Source: UBA1049 sp964525815
Lineage (GTDB): Bacteria; Bacillota; Clostridia; Oscillospirales; CAG-382
Direction of reading: 5' to 3'
Assembly (NCBI GenBank): GCA_964525815.1
Contig: CAZGJQ010000025.1
Coordinates: forward strand, 1-24,013
DNA length: 24,013 nucleotides
The position numbers were made by a program, and so were the translations under genes. Below, piece after piece: positions 1-8,224 of this stretch (the stretch's first letter is position 1; every line of letters begins with the position of its first letter). The notes beneath the pieces are model-generated. The model saw only the letters and a program-made list of their open reading frames with translations. It ran no database searches and was not told the DNA's origin.

Positions 1-530
1 TACAATGCGCAAAAATTCTGCTTAACGGACGAGAGCATTTTGCGCTCCTCCTCCGCCGTTTCCACAGATAGCTCAGCCTTTTGTTCCGAAACGCCGTAAT
101 CCTCGGTAAAGTAGCTTTTTACCCTTTCCTTTGAATACCCTCTGTCAAGGTAATGCTTTGCTCTTTTTACCGGACGCAGTCCTATAATATATCCCCAGGG
201 TATAGAAAATCCGAACAGGCTTGCACCCGCTTCAAGGAACGCCTTTCCCACCGCCAGCATAACAAAGAATTCGCGTCCTCCTTCTATTACCGGTTTATAT
301 TTACGGGTCGAAAAAACACCCTCACCCGTATTTATGCCCGCTTTTAGTCTAACCCTTGAGTTATAAAAAACCTCGTCGTCCGTACACACTTCCTCCAGCT
401 CGAAATAAGCGGCGTTTGTGCTGCCGTTATCCTCCTCGGGGAACTTTTCTCCCGGAAAATACATAAGGCACATGGTCTGAAAATAGTAATCGTTAAGGTA
501 GGGAGTTTTATTGTCTATATATAGTTTCAT
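1..530 (-). CDS. hemZ: HemZ-like coproporphyrinogen dehydrogenase (radical SAM), N-terminal part only
   Basis: The first 176 residues of a larger protein that continues past the left edge. The stretch PWGYIIGLRPVKRAKHYL followed by a G-Y-S-x-E-x-V segment and a VSEQKAELSVETA helix matches the region ahead of the radical SAM core in HemZ proteins, which have W-G-I-x-T-G-x-R-P-x-K there. The CxxxCxxC iron-sulfur motif would lie outside the window, so catalysis cannot be checked. The family is oxygen-independent coproporphyrinogen III oxidase-like, acting in the cytoplasm. The ATG at 528-530 overlaps the dtd stop codon in an ATGA arrangement, which implies translational coupling. The order recJ-relA-dtd-hemZ is familiar in Clostridia and supports the call. 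Some members may have roles other than haem synthesis. Confidence 0.8.
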   Translation of the reverse strand, partial: MKLYIDNKTPYLNDYYFQTMCLMYFPGEKFPEEDNGSTNAAYFELEEVCTDDEVFYNSRVRLKAGINTGEGVFSTRKYKPVIEGGREFFVMLAVGKAFLEAGASLFGFSIPWGYIIGLRPVKRAKHYLDRGYSKERVKSYFTEDYGVSEQKAELSVETAEEERKMLSSVKQNFCAL

Positions 531-970
531 AGCTCTTTGGTATTTATAATCATGGTTACCGGTCCGTCGTTCACTGCGTTAATACGCATGCTTTCACCGA
601 AAACACCTGTGCTGACCGGCAGCTCTCGTGAAATAAGCTCTATAAGCAATTCATAATATTCCCTCGCCTTATCGGCGGGTGCGGCGGCAATAAAATCGGG
701 GCGTCTCCCGTGCTTTACAGAGCCGCATAAAGTAAAGTTGGATATTAAGAGCACTCCGCCGCCTATATCCGATGTTGAGAGGGATATTTTACCCTTGCCG
801 TCTTTAAAAATTCGTATTTTGGTTATTTTTTCGGCTGCTCTTTCGACATCCTGCTCTGTGTCCTCCCTCTCGACTCCTACAAAAACTAAAAGCCCTCTGT
901 CTATTCTGCCCGAAACCTTGCCGTTTACCGCACATTCGGCAGATGAAACCCTTTGTATAACTATTTTCAT
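527..970 (-). CDS. dtd: D-aminoacyl-tRNA deacylase
   Basis: DTD hydrolyses D-amino acids mischarged on tRNA, a cytoplasmic proofreading step. The protein begins MKIVIQRVSSAECAVNG, the standard family opening. It carries SNFTLCGSVKHGRRPDF in place of the common SQFTL block (the Thr is the catalytic-pocket residue; Q is replaced by N). Its C-terminal NDGPVTMIINT contains the Gly-Pro motif. About 147 residues is the normal family length. An in-frame GTG at 974-976 lies inside the GAGGTG ribosome binding site, so I take the ATG at 968-970. It follows relA by 12 bases and overlaps the next gene by 4 bases. Confidence 0.95.
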   Translation of the reverse strand: MKIVIQRVSSAECAVNGKVSGRIDRGLLVFVGVEREDTEQDVERAAEKITKIRIFKDGKGKISLSTSDIGGGVLLISNFTLCGSVKHGRRPDFIAAAPADKAREYYELLIELISRELPVSTGVFGESMRINAVNDGPVTMIINTKEL

Positions 971-982
971 GTGCACCTCAAT

Positions 983-3184
983 TTATACGGTACCTCTTGT
1001 TACGTCCCTAACCGCATTTATCTTTTTTAGCCCCTGCATTATACTCTTTAAATGCTCGATTCCGCTGCATTTTACCCCAACCGTAATAATCATACCGCCC
1101 TCTATCTCTCTGGTGCTGATGGACGAAACCGCCACCTTCATATCACTGAGAGCAATGGATACATCCGTTATTATTTTGGGTGTATATCCGGCGTATATAT
1201 TCAAAGTAGCCTCAAAGCTGCCGTATATATTCTTGTCTATCTTATCCGACCAGGACGCAACCACCCATCTGTCCTTATCTTCCGTTCTTTTTAGTCCCGC
1301 CTGTGCGTTGGAGCAGTCATATTTATGAATGGAAACGCCAAATCCTCTGGTTATAAACCCGATAATATCGTCTCCCGGAAGCGGATTGCAGCATTTTGCG
1401 AACTTGACCGAGCAGCCCTCCACGCTGTCAATAATGACGCTCTCGGAGTTCGGGCGTCCGCGCCGCTCATGGCGAGCCGTCTTTTCCACAAGTGTTTCCT
1501 CGAGCTGCTCCCTCTCAGAGGGCTGAACAACTCGGTTGAACTCGTCCTTAAGCCTTGCGGATATTTTGGAAACGGACATACCTCCGTAGCCGATATTGTT
1601 ATATAAGTCGTCTGGGTCGGGCAAACCTATTCTGTTAGATATATTCTTGACTATTTCGTCCTTTTGCGCTTCGGAAAAGCTCCTTCCGTAGCGTTTTAGC
1701 TCTTTTTCCACCTCGTTACGCCCTACTATAATGTTATCGGGGCGCATTTCCTTCTTAAAGAACTGTCGTATCTTGTTCTTTGCTTCACCGCTCCGAACTA
1801 TTTTTAGCCAGTCCCTGCTCGGACCCTTTGAGGAGGAGCTGGTAAGAATCTCCACAATCTGTCCGGTCTCAAGGATTCTGTCTATGGTTACTATGTTACC
1901 GTTGACCTTTGCTCCCACCATTTTATTGCCGACCTCGGAGTGAATTGCATAGGCGAAGTCAATGGGAGTGCTTCCGTTTGGAAGGTTAACAACATCCCCC
2001 TTTGGAGTAAAGACAAAAATCTCGTCCTCGAACAAATCTATTTTTAGAGGGCGGAAGAATTCATCGGGGTCGTCCGTATCCTTCTCGGTTTCAAGAAGGG
2101 TACGAATCCAGTGCAGCTTCTGGTCAATCATAGCCCTTGCCTGCTCACCCGTCTTGTACTTCCAATGAGCGGCAAGACCGTATTCTGCTATCTCGTGCAT
2201 CTCCCAGGTTCTTATCTGCACCTCAAAGGGTATTCCCTCCTTCCCCATAACCGTAGTATGGAGAGAGCGATAAAGGTTGGGCTTTGGAGTGGAAATGTAA
2301 TCCTTAAACCTGCCCGGAATGGAATTGAAGCTCTCATGTATAATGCCTAAAACAGTATAACAGTCAAGCTCGGTGTCTACAAGAATACGCATGGCATAAA
2401 AATCATATATCTCGTCAAAACTCTTGTTTTGATTATACATTTTGCGGTAAATGCTGTAAATGGATTTGACCCTGCCCTCAATTCTGCATTTAATTCCGTA
2501 TTCGCCCAGCTTCTCCTCCACCCGAATTTTTGCCTTTTCAAGAAAGCCCTTATTCTCCCCGAAGCGCTTCTCGGTATCCTTTCTTATCTCCTCAAACCCT
2601 ATGGGATCGAGGTATTTAAGAGCGTGCAGCTCCAGCTCCTGCTTGATTCGCTGAATACCGAGACGATGAGCCAGCGGTGCATAAACATGCATGGTTTCAA
2701 GTGCGATTGCCCTTTGCTTTGCGGGGGTGCGGAAATTAAGTGTCCGCATATTATGCAGACGATCCGCAAGCTTAATAAATATAACTCTAAGGTCCTTGGA
2801 CATGGCGAGAAACATCTTGCGCAGGTTCTCAATGCTCTCCTCCTGCTTTGTCTCGAAGGGTATGTGCAGCAGCTTGGTAACGCCGTCCACAATATCCGCA
2901 ACATCCGCTCCGAACTCCTTTTTTATAAGAGGAAGGTCAACCAGCTCGCAGCAATCCTCCAGAGTGTCATGCAAAAGAGCGGCACAAATGGAATCCGTAT
3001 CAAGCTGCAATCCGGAAACAATGTCCGCAACGGCAAGCGGATGCGAAATATAAGGCTCGCCGGAAATGCGCTTCTGACCGGTGTGCATTTTCTCGGCGAA
3101 CAAATAAGCCTTTTCTATTTTCTCCAAGTCATAATTGCCGCTTTCCCGAAGCTTTTCGAGGAAAGCTCTAAAGGCTTTTTCCAT
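983..3184 (-). CDS. relA: Bifunctional (p)ppGpp synthetase/hydrolase Rel
   Basis: This long Rel enzyme makes and degrades the stringent-response alarmone (p)ppGpp, normally in contact with the ribosome. The 733 residues show, in order: an HD hydrolase domain with the metal and active-site positions kept (H48, H72-D73, D141, N145); a synthetase domain (about 235-345) with the RFKD motif at 292-295, the RxKD type of bifunctional enzymes; a TGS domain (about 388-450, DEIFVFTPKGDVVNLPNG); a zinc-finger-like region with CCNPLPGDDIIGF; and a C-terminal ACT domain (about 660-730). Both activities are predicted intact. The start is ATG with GGGAGAG six bases upstream. recJ lies 44 bases before it and dtd 12 bases after. 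The apt gene often found between recJ and relA is missing. Confidence 0.97.
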   Translation of the reverse strand: MEKAFRAFLEKLRESGNYDLEKIEKAYLFAEKMHTGQKRISGEPYISHPLAVADIVSGLQLDTDSICAALLHDTLEDCCELVDLPLIKKEFGADVADIVDGVTKLLHIPFETKQEESIENLRKMFLAMSKDLRVIFIKLADRLHNMRTLNFRTPAKQRAIALETMHVYAPLAHRLGIQRIKQELELHALKYLDPIGFEEIRKDTEKRFGENKGFLEKAKIRVEEKLGEYGIKCRIEGRVKSIYSIYRKMYNQNKSFDEIYDFYAMRILVDTELDCYTVLGIIHESFNSIPGRFKDYISTPKPNLYRSLHTTVMGKEGIPFEVQIRTWEMHEIAEYGLAAHWKYKTGEQARAMIDQKLHWIRTLLETEKDTDDPDEFFRPLKIDLFEDEIFVFTPKGDVVNLPNGSTPIDFAYAIHSEVGNKMVGAKVNGNIVTIDRILETGQIVEILTSSSSKGPSRDWLKIVRSGEAKNKIRQFFKKEMRPDNIIVGRNEVEKELKRYGRSFSEAQKDEIVKNISNRIGLPDPDDLYNNIGYGGMSVSKISARLKDEFNRVVQPSEREQLEETLVEKTARHERRGRPNSESVIIDSVEGCSVKFAKCCNPLPGDDIIGFITRGFGVSIHKYDCSNAQAGLKRTEDKDRWVVASWSDKIDKNIYGSFEATLNIYAGYTPKIITDVSIALSDMKVAVSSISTREIEGGMIITVGVKCSGIEHLKSIMQGLKKINAVRDVTRGTV

Positions 3185-3197
3185 CGCTCACTCTCCC

Positions 3198-3215
3198 ATG
3201 GGCAAAAACACCCAT
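3198..3215 (-). other. Small hairpin just ahead of the relA ribosome binding site
   Basis: In the recJ-relA gap the minus strand reads ATGGGT-GTTTTT-GCCCAT, a six-pair stem (one T-G wobble) with a six-base loop. It ends directly against the relA Shine-Dalgarno GGGAGAG (3191-3197). It has no T-run, so it is not a terminator. It could modestly affect ribosome access, or be chance. Confidence 0.3.
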
Positions 3216-3228
3216 TGTAATAAAAGCA

Positions 3229-5349
3229 TCAGACCTTCTCCCTGTTATCCGAATACAAGGAATGCTTTTTCTTTATGCTCTTTAGCAGCCTGTTGTTATC
3301 AAGATTAATCTTTTTCTTCGCAGGGAGAAACTCTATTTCAAAAGCATCTCCGTTACCCAAGTCGGACAGCTTCACGAGGTTCTCCTGCCTTAATACATCG
3401 AAAATTATTCTGACCTTACAGGAATTTATTTCATAATTTTCCTGCGCCTTCAGCTGCTTGCATAAAACGCCGACCGACATTTTTTTATCTCTGCTGTCAA
3501 GCTCCCTTTTTAAGAACCTGAACACCGCACGGAAATCATTTAAGGTAGGCATTACATACTCGGGAAGGCTCTCGTGATTATTTTCATCACATATTTTTTC
3601 GTACAGGATATTTTCTCTTTCCGCCTCCTTGCTCCGCTTCTCAACCAGCTTGACCGCTCTTATGAGCAGCTGAGGACTGCGTTTTCCCATATACTCGTTA
3701 ATATCCGCCGAAAAAAATATATCGCATACATCTCCCGGAAACAGTCTAAAACCGTTCTGCGGTATGCTGAAATAGATAGCGCTTAGCTCCTCGCTCCTTG
3801 CGGACTGGGAATGCGGACGGAGCTTCAGCCTGACATGCTTGCCTCCCGACAACGCAGTTATCTCCGAAACTACCACGCTTCTCATCACGAACATGGGGAC
3901 GGGATTTTTTAGTCCAAAGGGCTCCAGCAGCTGTATCTCCTCAATGCTCTTAAGGTTTATCTCGTCGAAGTCAACCTCGCAGTCCACATCCACGCTTAAA
4001 ACACTCTCGGTCTCCGGGATATGCTTTTTTGCATATTCGTTTATCTTAGTCCGAAACCTATCAATATTCTCCTCGGCAATAGTCAGACCGGCGGCAAGCT
4101 CATGCCCGCCGTATTCAATAAGTAAATCACTGCATGCAGAAAGAGCATCCATCAGCGAAAAGCCCTGTATGCTTCGACCGGAGCCCTTTCCTATGCCGTC
4201 CGAAACAGAGAACAGTATGCAGGGCAGCGAATACTTCTCGGATATTTTAGAAGCTACAACCCCGATAACACCCTGATGCCAATCCGCTGAGCCCAGCACA
4301 AAAAACTTGTCCCTCTCGTTAACGTCCGAAATCATTTCCAGCGCTTCAAGGTATATTTTCTGTTCAGTTTCCTGTCGGATTTTATTTATTTCACAAAGCT
4401 CTGCGGCTATATGGTCAGCCTCCTTGTCGCTGCGGGAGAGCAGCAGCTCCACAGCCATGGACGCAGAGGCGATACGCCCCGCCGCATTAATACGGGGAGC
4501 AAGGACATACCCGATTACGGAGGAGCCGATTTTTTTGGTTTTCCCGTTTTTTATCACACCCGAGTGCTTCATTAACGCCTTCAGTCCCGGGTAATCCGTT
4601 TTTTCCAGCCTCTTGAGCCCCATTATTGAGATATATCGGTTCTCGTCGATAATGGGCATTACATCCGCAATGGTTCCGATCGCCGCAATCTCTGCGTACC
4701 TATCACAGATTTGCTCAGTATCTCCGTCCAAGGCACAAAGGAGCTTAAAAACAACCCCCACGCCCGCAAGCTGCCTGAACGGATAGCCGCAATCCTCCCG
4801 CTGCGGGTTAACCACCGCAATTGCATCGGGCAGCTGGTCCCGGCAGGAATGGTGGTCGGTTATTATCATATCTATACCCAGCCGCTTGGCATAATCGGCC
4901 TCGGCGACTGCGGTAATACCCGTATCCACGGTTATTAAAAGATCGACCTCATCCGCCAAGCGCTTTATCACGGGTGTGCTGAGTCCGTATCCCTCCGTAA
5001 CCCGTTCAGGTATAAAATAAATGCAATCTGCCCCTTTTTCGGTGAGATAGGTATAAAGGAGAGTGGTTGCGGTTACTCCGTCAACATCATAATCTCCGTA
5101 GATACAGATCTTTTCTTTTTTATTTATCGCCTGCTTAATTCGCAGAACCGCTTTATCCATATCCTTGAGAAGAAAAGGGTCATGCAGCTCCACATGCTCC
5201 CTCGAAATAAATCCCCTTGCCTTTTCGGGGGTATCAAACCCTCTGATGTAAAGCAGCTTGGCTGTTATCGGAAGGATTCCGAGCTCTCGGCAAAGAACGG
5301 CGCATTTCTCTTCGTTTGTTTTTTGAATAACCCATCTGCGTGTATTCAA
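3229..5349 (-). CDS. recJ: Single-stranded-DNA-specific 5'-3' exonuclease RecJ
   Basis: RecJ digests single-stranded DNA 5' to 3' in recombination and repair. The 706 residues contain the DHH phosphoesterase motifs: DYDVDG at 86-91, VDTG at 141-144, DHH at 165-167, then GTIAD near 225. The DHHA1 domain shows WHQGVIGVVASKI at about 357-369, GSGRSI at 389-394 and GGHELAAG at 414-421. An OB-like segment and a Clostridia/Bacillus-style C-terminal extension of about 130 residues follow. The start is a TTG at 5347-5349 with AAGGAG eight bases upstream; no ATG gives a better N-terminus. It sits 22 bases after cdaR and 44 before relA, so it is probably cotranscribed with both. Confidence 0.96.
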   Translation of the reverse strand: MNTRRWVIQKTNEEKCAVLCRELGILPITAKLLYIRGFDTPEKARGFISREHVELHDPFLLKDMDKAVLRIKQAINKKEKICIYGDYDVDGVTATTLLYTYLTEKGADCIYFIPERVTEGYGLSTPVIKRLADEVDLLITVDTGITAVAEADYAKRLGIDMIITDHHSCRDQLPDAIAVVNPQREDCGYPFRQLAGVGVVFKLLCALDGDTEQICDRYAEIAAIGTIADVMPIIDENRYISIMGLKRLEKTDYPGLKALMKHSGVIKNGKTKKIGSSVIGYVLAPRINAAGRIASASMAVELLLSRSDKEADHIAAELCEINKIRQETEQKIYLEALEMISDVNERDKFFVLGSADWHQGVIGVVASKISEKYSLPCILFSVSDGIGKGSGRSIQGFSLMDALSACSDLLIEYGGHELAAGLTIAEENIDRFRTKINEYAKKHIPETESVLSVDVDCEVDFDEINLKSIEEIQLLEPFGLKNPVPMFVMRSVVVSEITALSGGKHVRLKLRPHSQSARSEELSAIYFSIPQNGFRLFPGDVCDIFFSADINEYMGKRSPQLLIRAVKLVEKRSKEAERENILYEKICDENNHESLPEYVMPTLNDFRAVFRFLKRELDSRDKKMSVGVLCKQLKAQENYEINSCKVRIIFDVLRQENLVKLSDLGNGDAFEIEFLPAKKKINLDNNRLLKSIKKKHSLYSDNREKV

Positions 5350-5371
5350 ATCGCCGACTCCTTCCGTTTTT

Positions 5372-6670
5372 TTATTCCTGTTGCGTTATATTCTGTTCAC
5401 TTACCTTGATAGTATAGTCCCCAAGGACATAAACACCGTATATTTCATCCGTAAACCCAAAATCCACACCTGCAACCCTGTCATCGTTACGGTCGGTATA
5501 AACGTTCACCGCTCTGACGGAGGCTATAATGCTGTCCGTTGTCATCGCTTCAAGAACCTCACGATAACCGACTATGCTTACCGTAACGCCGTCCTCTGCG
5601 GCTACAACCGTTTCCGTTCCGCTCTGAATAACGGTAATTGCCTGGGGAGGAATGTAGAAGCTCCTCTTAGTAATATCCGGAACGGTTATTTCCGCCGTTA
5701 CAAGTGCTTCTCCGCTCTCGATGGATATGCCCGGAGGCAGCAAAGCGCTGAAATATCTGGTTATTACAACGGTCTCGTTAAAATCCACGGCGGTCTCATC
5801 CACATCAATTACAATCCGCTCTATGCTGTCAATCAGTCCAATATCCCCCGATATGGTAAGGGTTTGTCTGGAAAGGCTAATGCTTGCTATTTCAGAGGTA
5901 AAGATTCCCCCGGTAAAGGACACGACCACCGGAACTGTCTTCTCTTTATATACATTCACATAAGTATAAGCGTCACCCGAGGAAAGTCTTATATACCTGT
6001 TTGTTACCGGCTCGCCGTTGTCATATCTTAAGAACAATTGTCCATATGCCGCTATCGGTCCCGAGACCTCTCCGAGAGATAACTGAACATATGCGGCGTT
6101 TATTCCGGCAAGCTCGCTCTCCGGACCGTCAATAACCGTAACTATGGGGCTAACCTCGATTTCACCCAGCTTAAGTCCCTCCGGCAAAACATAATCGGAA
6201 TACAGGACGTTTACCGGCACCGTCTTTGATACGAACTTATCCAGATACAATACCGCGCTGTCGGACGACAGCTCCTTGACTCCCACTCCGTTAGGTGCGG
6301 ACACCGTTATTTGGAAGGTGTTTTCACCGGGTCTATCTACTCCCGACACATCCACCGAGGCGCTTAAATCCTCAGCTCGGATACCGTAAATCAGGCTCCT
6401 TCTACCAGTTACAGTGACCGTGATTTGCAGCTCCAGTCCCTCCGCAAGCATATATTCCTTGTTCTCCCGCAAGGTATCTGTCCCCGTAACGGTTACCGGA
6501 ACATTTGATATTTTACGCTCAAATATTGTGCTGTCATAGCCTATGGCATAAAACCACAAAAGCAGTGCGCCCAAGAACGCCGCTATAAAGACTATATAAA
6601 AATGGCTGTGCTTTTTTACATGCGGAAGCAAGGATTGCTCCCCGCCTTTGCGGTCAATGTTTTTATCCAT
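5372..6670 (-). CDS. cdaR: CdaR, YbbR-domain membrane regulator of diadenylate cyclase
   Basis: CdaR is a membrane-anchored extracytoplasmic protein known in Firmicutes to bind and modulate CdaA. The protein has a short basic cytoplasmic head, one transmembrane helix at about residues 24-44 (FYIVFIAAFLGALLLWFYAI), then about 385 outward-facing residues. These are built from repeated beta-rich YbbR units, recognisable by recurring V-P-V-x-V, G-x-V and I-D-x-x-x-x-V strands at about 55-130, 140-220, 235-310 and 320-410. It starts 31 bases after cdaA, the usual cdaA-cdaR order. It is followed by recJ instead of glmM, the usual third gene. Confidence 0.92.
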   Translation of the reverse strand: MDKNIDRKGGEQSLLPHVKKHSHFYIVFIAAFLGALLLWFYAIGYDSTIFERKISNVPVTVTGTDTLRENKEYMLAEGLELQITVTVTGRRSLIYGIRAEDLSASVDVSGVDRPGENTFQITVSAPNGVGVKELSSDSAVLYLDKFVSKTVPVNVLYSDYVLPEGLKLGEIEVSPIVTVIDGPESELAGINAAYVQLSLGEVSGPIAAYGQLFLRYDNGEPVTNRYIRLSSGDAYTYVNVYKEKTVPVVVSFTGGIFTSEIASISLSRQTLTISGDIGLIDSIERIVIDVDETAVDFNETVVITRYFSALLPPGISIESGEALVTAEITVPDITKRSFYIPPQAITVIQSGTETVVAAEDGVTVSIVGYREVLEAMTTDSIIASVRAVNVYTDRNDDRVAGVDFGFTDEIYGVYVLGDYTIKVSEQNITQQE

Positions 6671-6701
6671 TCATATCATTCCCGATAAGTATTACTCCGG
6701 C

Positions 6702-7562
6702 TTAATCGGACTTTCTTCTGAAGAATCTTCCCTTTACCTTATCTGTTATGGCATTGTTTCCGTTGCTTATCATCAGGCTTTGCAGCTTTTCCTCAAGGGT
6801 CTTGCGGGAGAAGCCCCTCTTTAGCTCGCCGTCTACGGCGACGGAGATTATACCTGTTTCCTCGGATACGATGAGCACCACCGAATCGCTGTTCTCGCTC
6901 ATTCCAATACCCGCTCTGTGGCGTGTGCCCAATTCCTTAACTATATCCGAATTTGTGGAAAGGGGTAAAAAGCAGCCCGCTGCATGGACTCGTCCTCCGC
7001 GGATTATAACCGCACCGTCATGAAGCGGTGCTTTATTATAGAATATGTTTGCAATCAAAAAGGAGGAGGTCTGTGCGTCGACAATGGTTCCGGTTCTGAT
7101 AAAATCTCCCAATCTGGTGCTTCTTTCAAAAACAATAAGCGCTCCCGTCTTTGAGTTGGAGAGGTTCTCGGCGGCAACGCAAATCTCTGATATGCTGCTC
7201 TTTAAAACGGATTCCTCGTCCTTGTCCAGCTTACCCTTAAAGCCCTTTAGAGACTCCCCTCCCATTTTCTCCAACGCGCTTCTCAGCTCCGGCTGGAAAA
7301 CAATGATAATTGCTATTAACCCTACCGAGAACAGATTGGTAAGTATAAAATTCAACGCTCTCATTTGCAGCAAATCGCTGACAATGAGCAGCACTATTAA
7401 GAATAAAATACCCATTAAAAGCTTGCCCGCCCGTCTGTCCCGAACAAATTTAAAGGTATAATAAAAAATAAACGCAACAAGCAGAATGTCAATGACATCG
7501 ACTGTTCTGATTGACATGAGCTGGTTTCCGGCATTTTCAATTAATTCTATAATCTTATCCAT
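6702..7562 (-). CDS. cdaA: Diadenylate cyclase CdaA (c-di-AMP synthase)
   Basis: CdaA condenses two ATP molecules into the second messenger c-di-AMP, which controls potassium and osmolyte balance and cell-wall homeostasis. There are three N-terminal transmembrane helices (about 23-40, 48-66, 72-90), then FQPELRSALEKMG and the DAC domain (DisA_N). The nucleotide-binding motifs DGA (182-184, in PLHDGAVIIRGG) and RHR (214-216, in LGTRHRAGIGMSE) are both present, so the enzyme should be active. The length of 286 residues is typical. The ATG has an AGGTGGAG ribosome binding site, slightly close. A strong promoter sits immediately upstream, making this the probable first gene of a cdaA-cdaR-recJ-relA-dtd-hemZ unit. 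Confidence 0.96.
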   Translation of the reverse strand: MDKIIELIENAGNQLMSIRTVDVIDILLVAFIFYYTFKFVRDRRAGKLLMGILFLIVLLIVSDLLQMRALNFILTNLFSVGLIAIIIVFQPELRSALEKMGGESLKGFKGKLDKDEESVLKSSISEICVAAENLSNSKTGALIVFERSTRLGDFIRTGTIVDAQTSSFLIANIFYNKAPLHDGAVIIRGGRVHAAGCFLPLSTNSDIVKELGTRHRAGIGMSENSDSVVLIVSEETGIISVAVDGELKRGFSRKTLEEKLQSLMISNGNNAITDKVKGRFFRRKSD

Positions 7563-7595
7563 GCTCCACCTGCACTACGTTTTGCTTATTAAAAT

Positions 7596-7625
7596 ATAAT
7601 ACCACAAATATCCTTGTATTGTCAA
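7596..7625 (-). promoter_or_regulatory. Sigma-A-type promoter for the cdaA operon
   Basis: On the minus strand a perfect -35 box TTGACA (7620-7625) is separated by 18 bases from a -10 box TATTAT (7596-7601), preceded by TG one base away, as in an extended -10. The predicted transcript would start near 7,589, leaving a leader of about 27 bases. The -35 box overlaps the rdgB stop codon (TGA at 7622-7624). There is no terminator hairpin between rdgB and cdaA, so readthrough from upstream is also possible. Confidence 0.65.
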
Positions 7626-8224
7626 CTGCCGTTAAGGTTGAATATTGCAGAGAATCGTTGCAAAGCCCTGCCCCTGTGGCTTATCTCATTCTTGACGGTA
7701 AGCTCAAGCTCCGCAAAGCTCTTCCCGAGCGGCGGATAATAAAAGATAGGATCATAGCCGAACGTTCCGCTCCCCCTCTTTTCAATTAAAATGACTCCCT
7801 CGCATATGCCTCTTGCGGAAAGAGTCCTTCCGTCCGGAAAGCAGGCGCATATAACGCTTACAAAGCGTGCCGAACGCTGTCGTTCCGGTACTCCTTCAAG
7901 CTCCCTTAAAAGTTTTTTTATATTGTCCTCGTCCGTACAGCCCTCTCCCGCATATCTGGCCGAATAAACCCCCGGTCTTCCTCCGAGGTAATCCACTTCC
8001 AATCCTGAATCGTCCGCTATTGCGGCAAGCCCCGTCCGGTCGCAAACCGTCCCAGCCTTTTTATATGCGTTCCCCTCGAAGCTGTCTGCATCCTCGATTA
8101 TATTGCCGGAAAAGCCGGACTCCGAAAGAGAAATCAACCTTACCTCATCCGAATACTGCTTTCTGAAGAAATCCGAAAGCTCCGCAACCTTGTGAGCGTT
8201 GTTGGTGGCAACCACTACTTTCAC
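7622..8224 (-). CDS. rdgB: XTP/dITP diphosphatase (RdgB/HAM1 family)
   Basis: This enzyme hydrolyses non-canonical purine nucleotides such as dITP and XTP to monophosphates, keeping them out of DNA and RNA. The 200-residue protein has the family motifs ATNNAHKVAEL at the N-terminus, ADDSGLEVDYLGGRPGVYSA around 70-89 (substrate and metal binding), and FGYDPIFYYPP followed by the KNEISHRGRAL tail that recognises the base. The start is GTG at 8222-8224, overlapping the ftsY stop in a GTGA arrangement, so translation is probably coupled. A promoter for cdaA begins inside its stop codon. Confidence 0.96.
   Translation of the reverse strand: MKVVVATNNAHKVAELSDFFRKQYSDEVRLISLSESGFSGNIIEDADSFEGNAYKKAGTVCDRTGLAAIADDSGLEVDYLGGRPGVYSARYAGEGCTDEDNIKKLLRELEGVPERQRSARFVSVICACFPDGRTLSARGICEGVILIEKRGSGTFGYDPIFYYPPLGKSFAELELTVKNEISHRGRALQRFSAIFNLNGS

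Noticed and set aside
974..976. GTG start for dtd two codons upstream of the ATG.
   Set aside because: The GTG lies inside the GAGGTG ribosome binding site, and family members start at MKIVIQRV.
738..1328. Long plus-strand open frame opposite dtd and relA, and similar long plus-strand frames opposite ftsY, recJ, topA and smc.
   Set aside because: All lie antisense to genes with clear domains. Their translations are Ser/Leu/Ile-rich shadows lacking recognisable motifs or proper ribosome binding sites.
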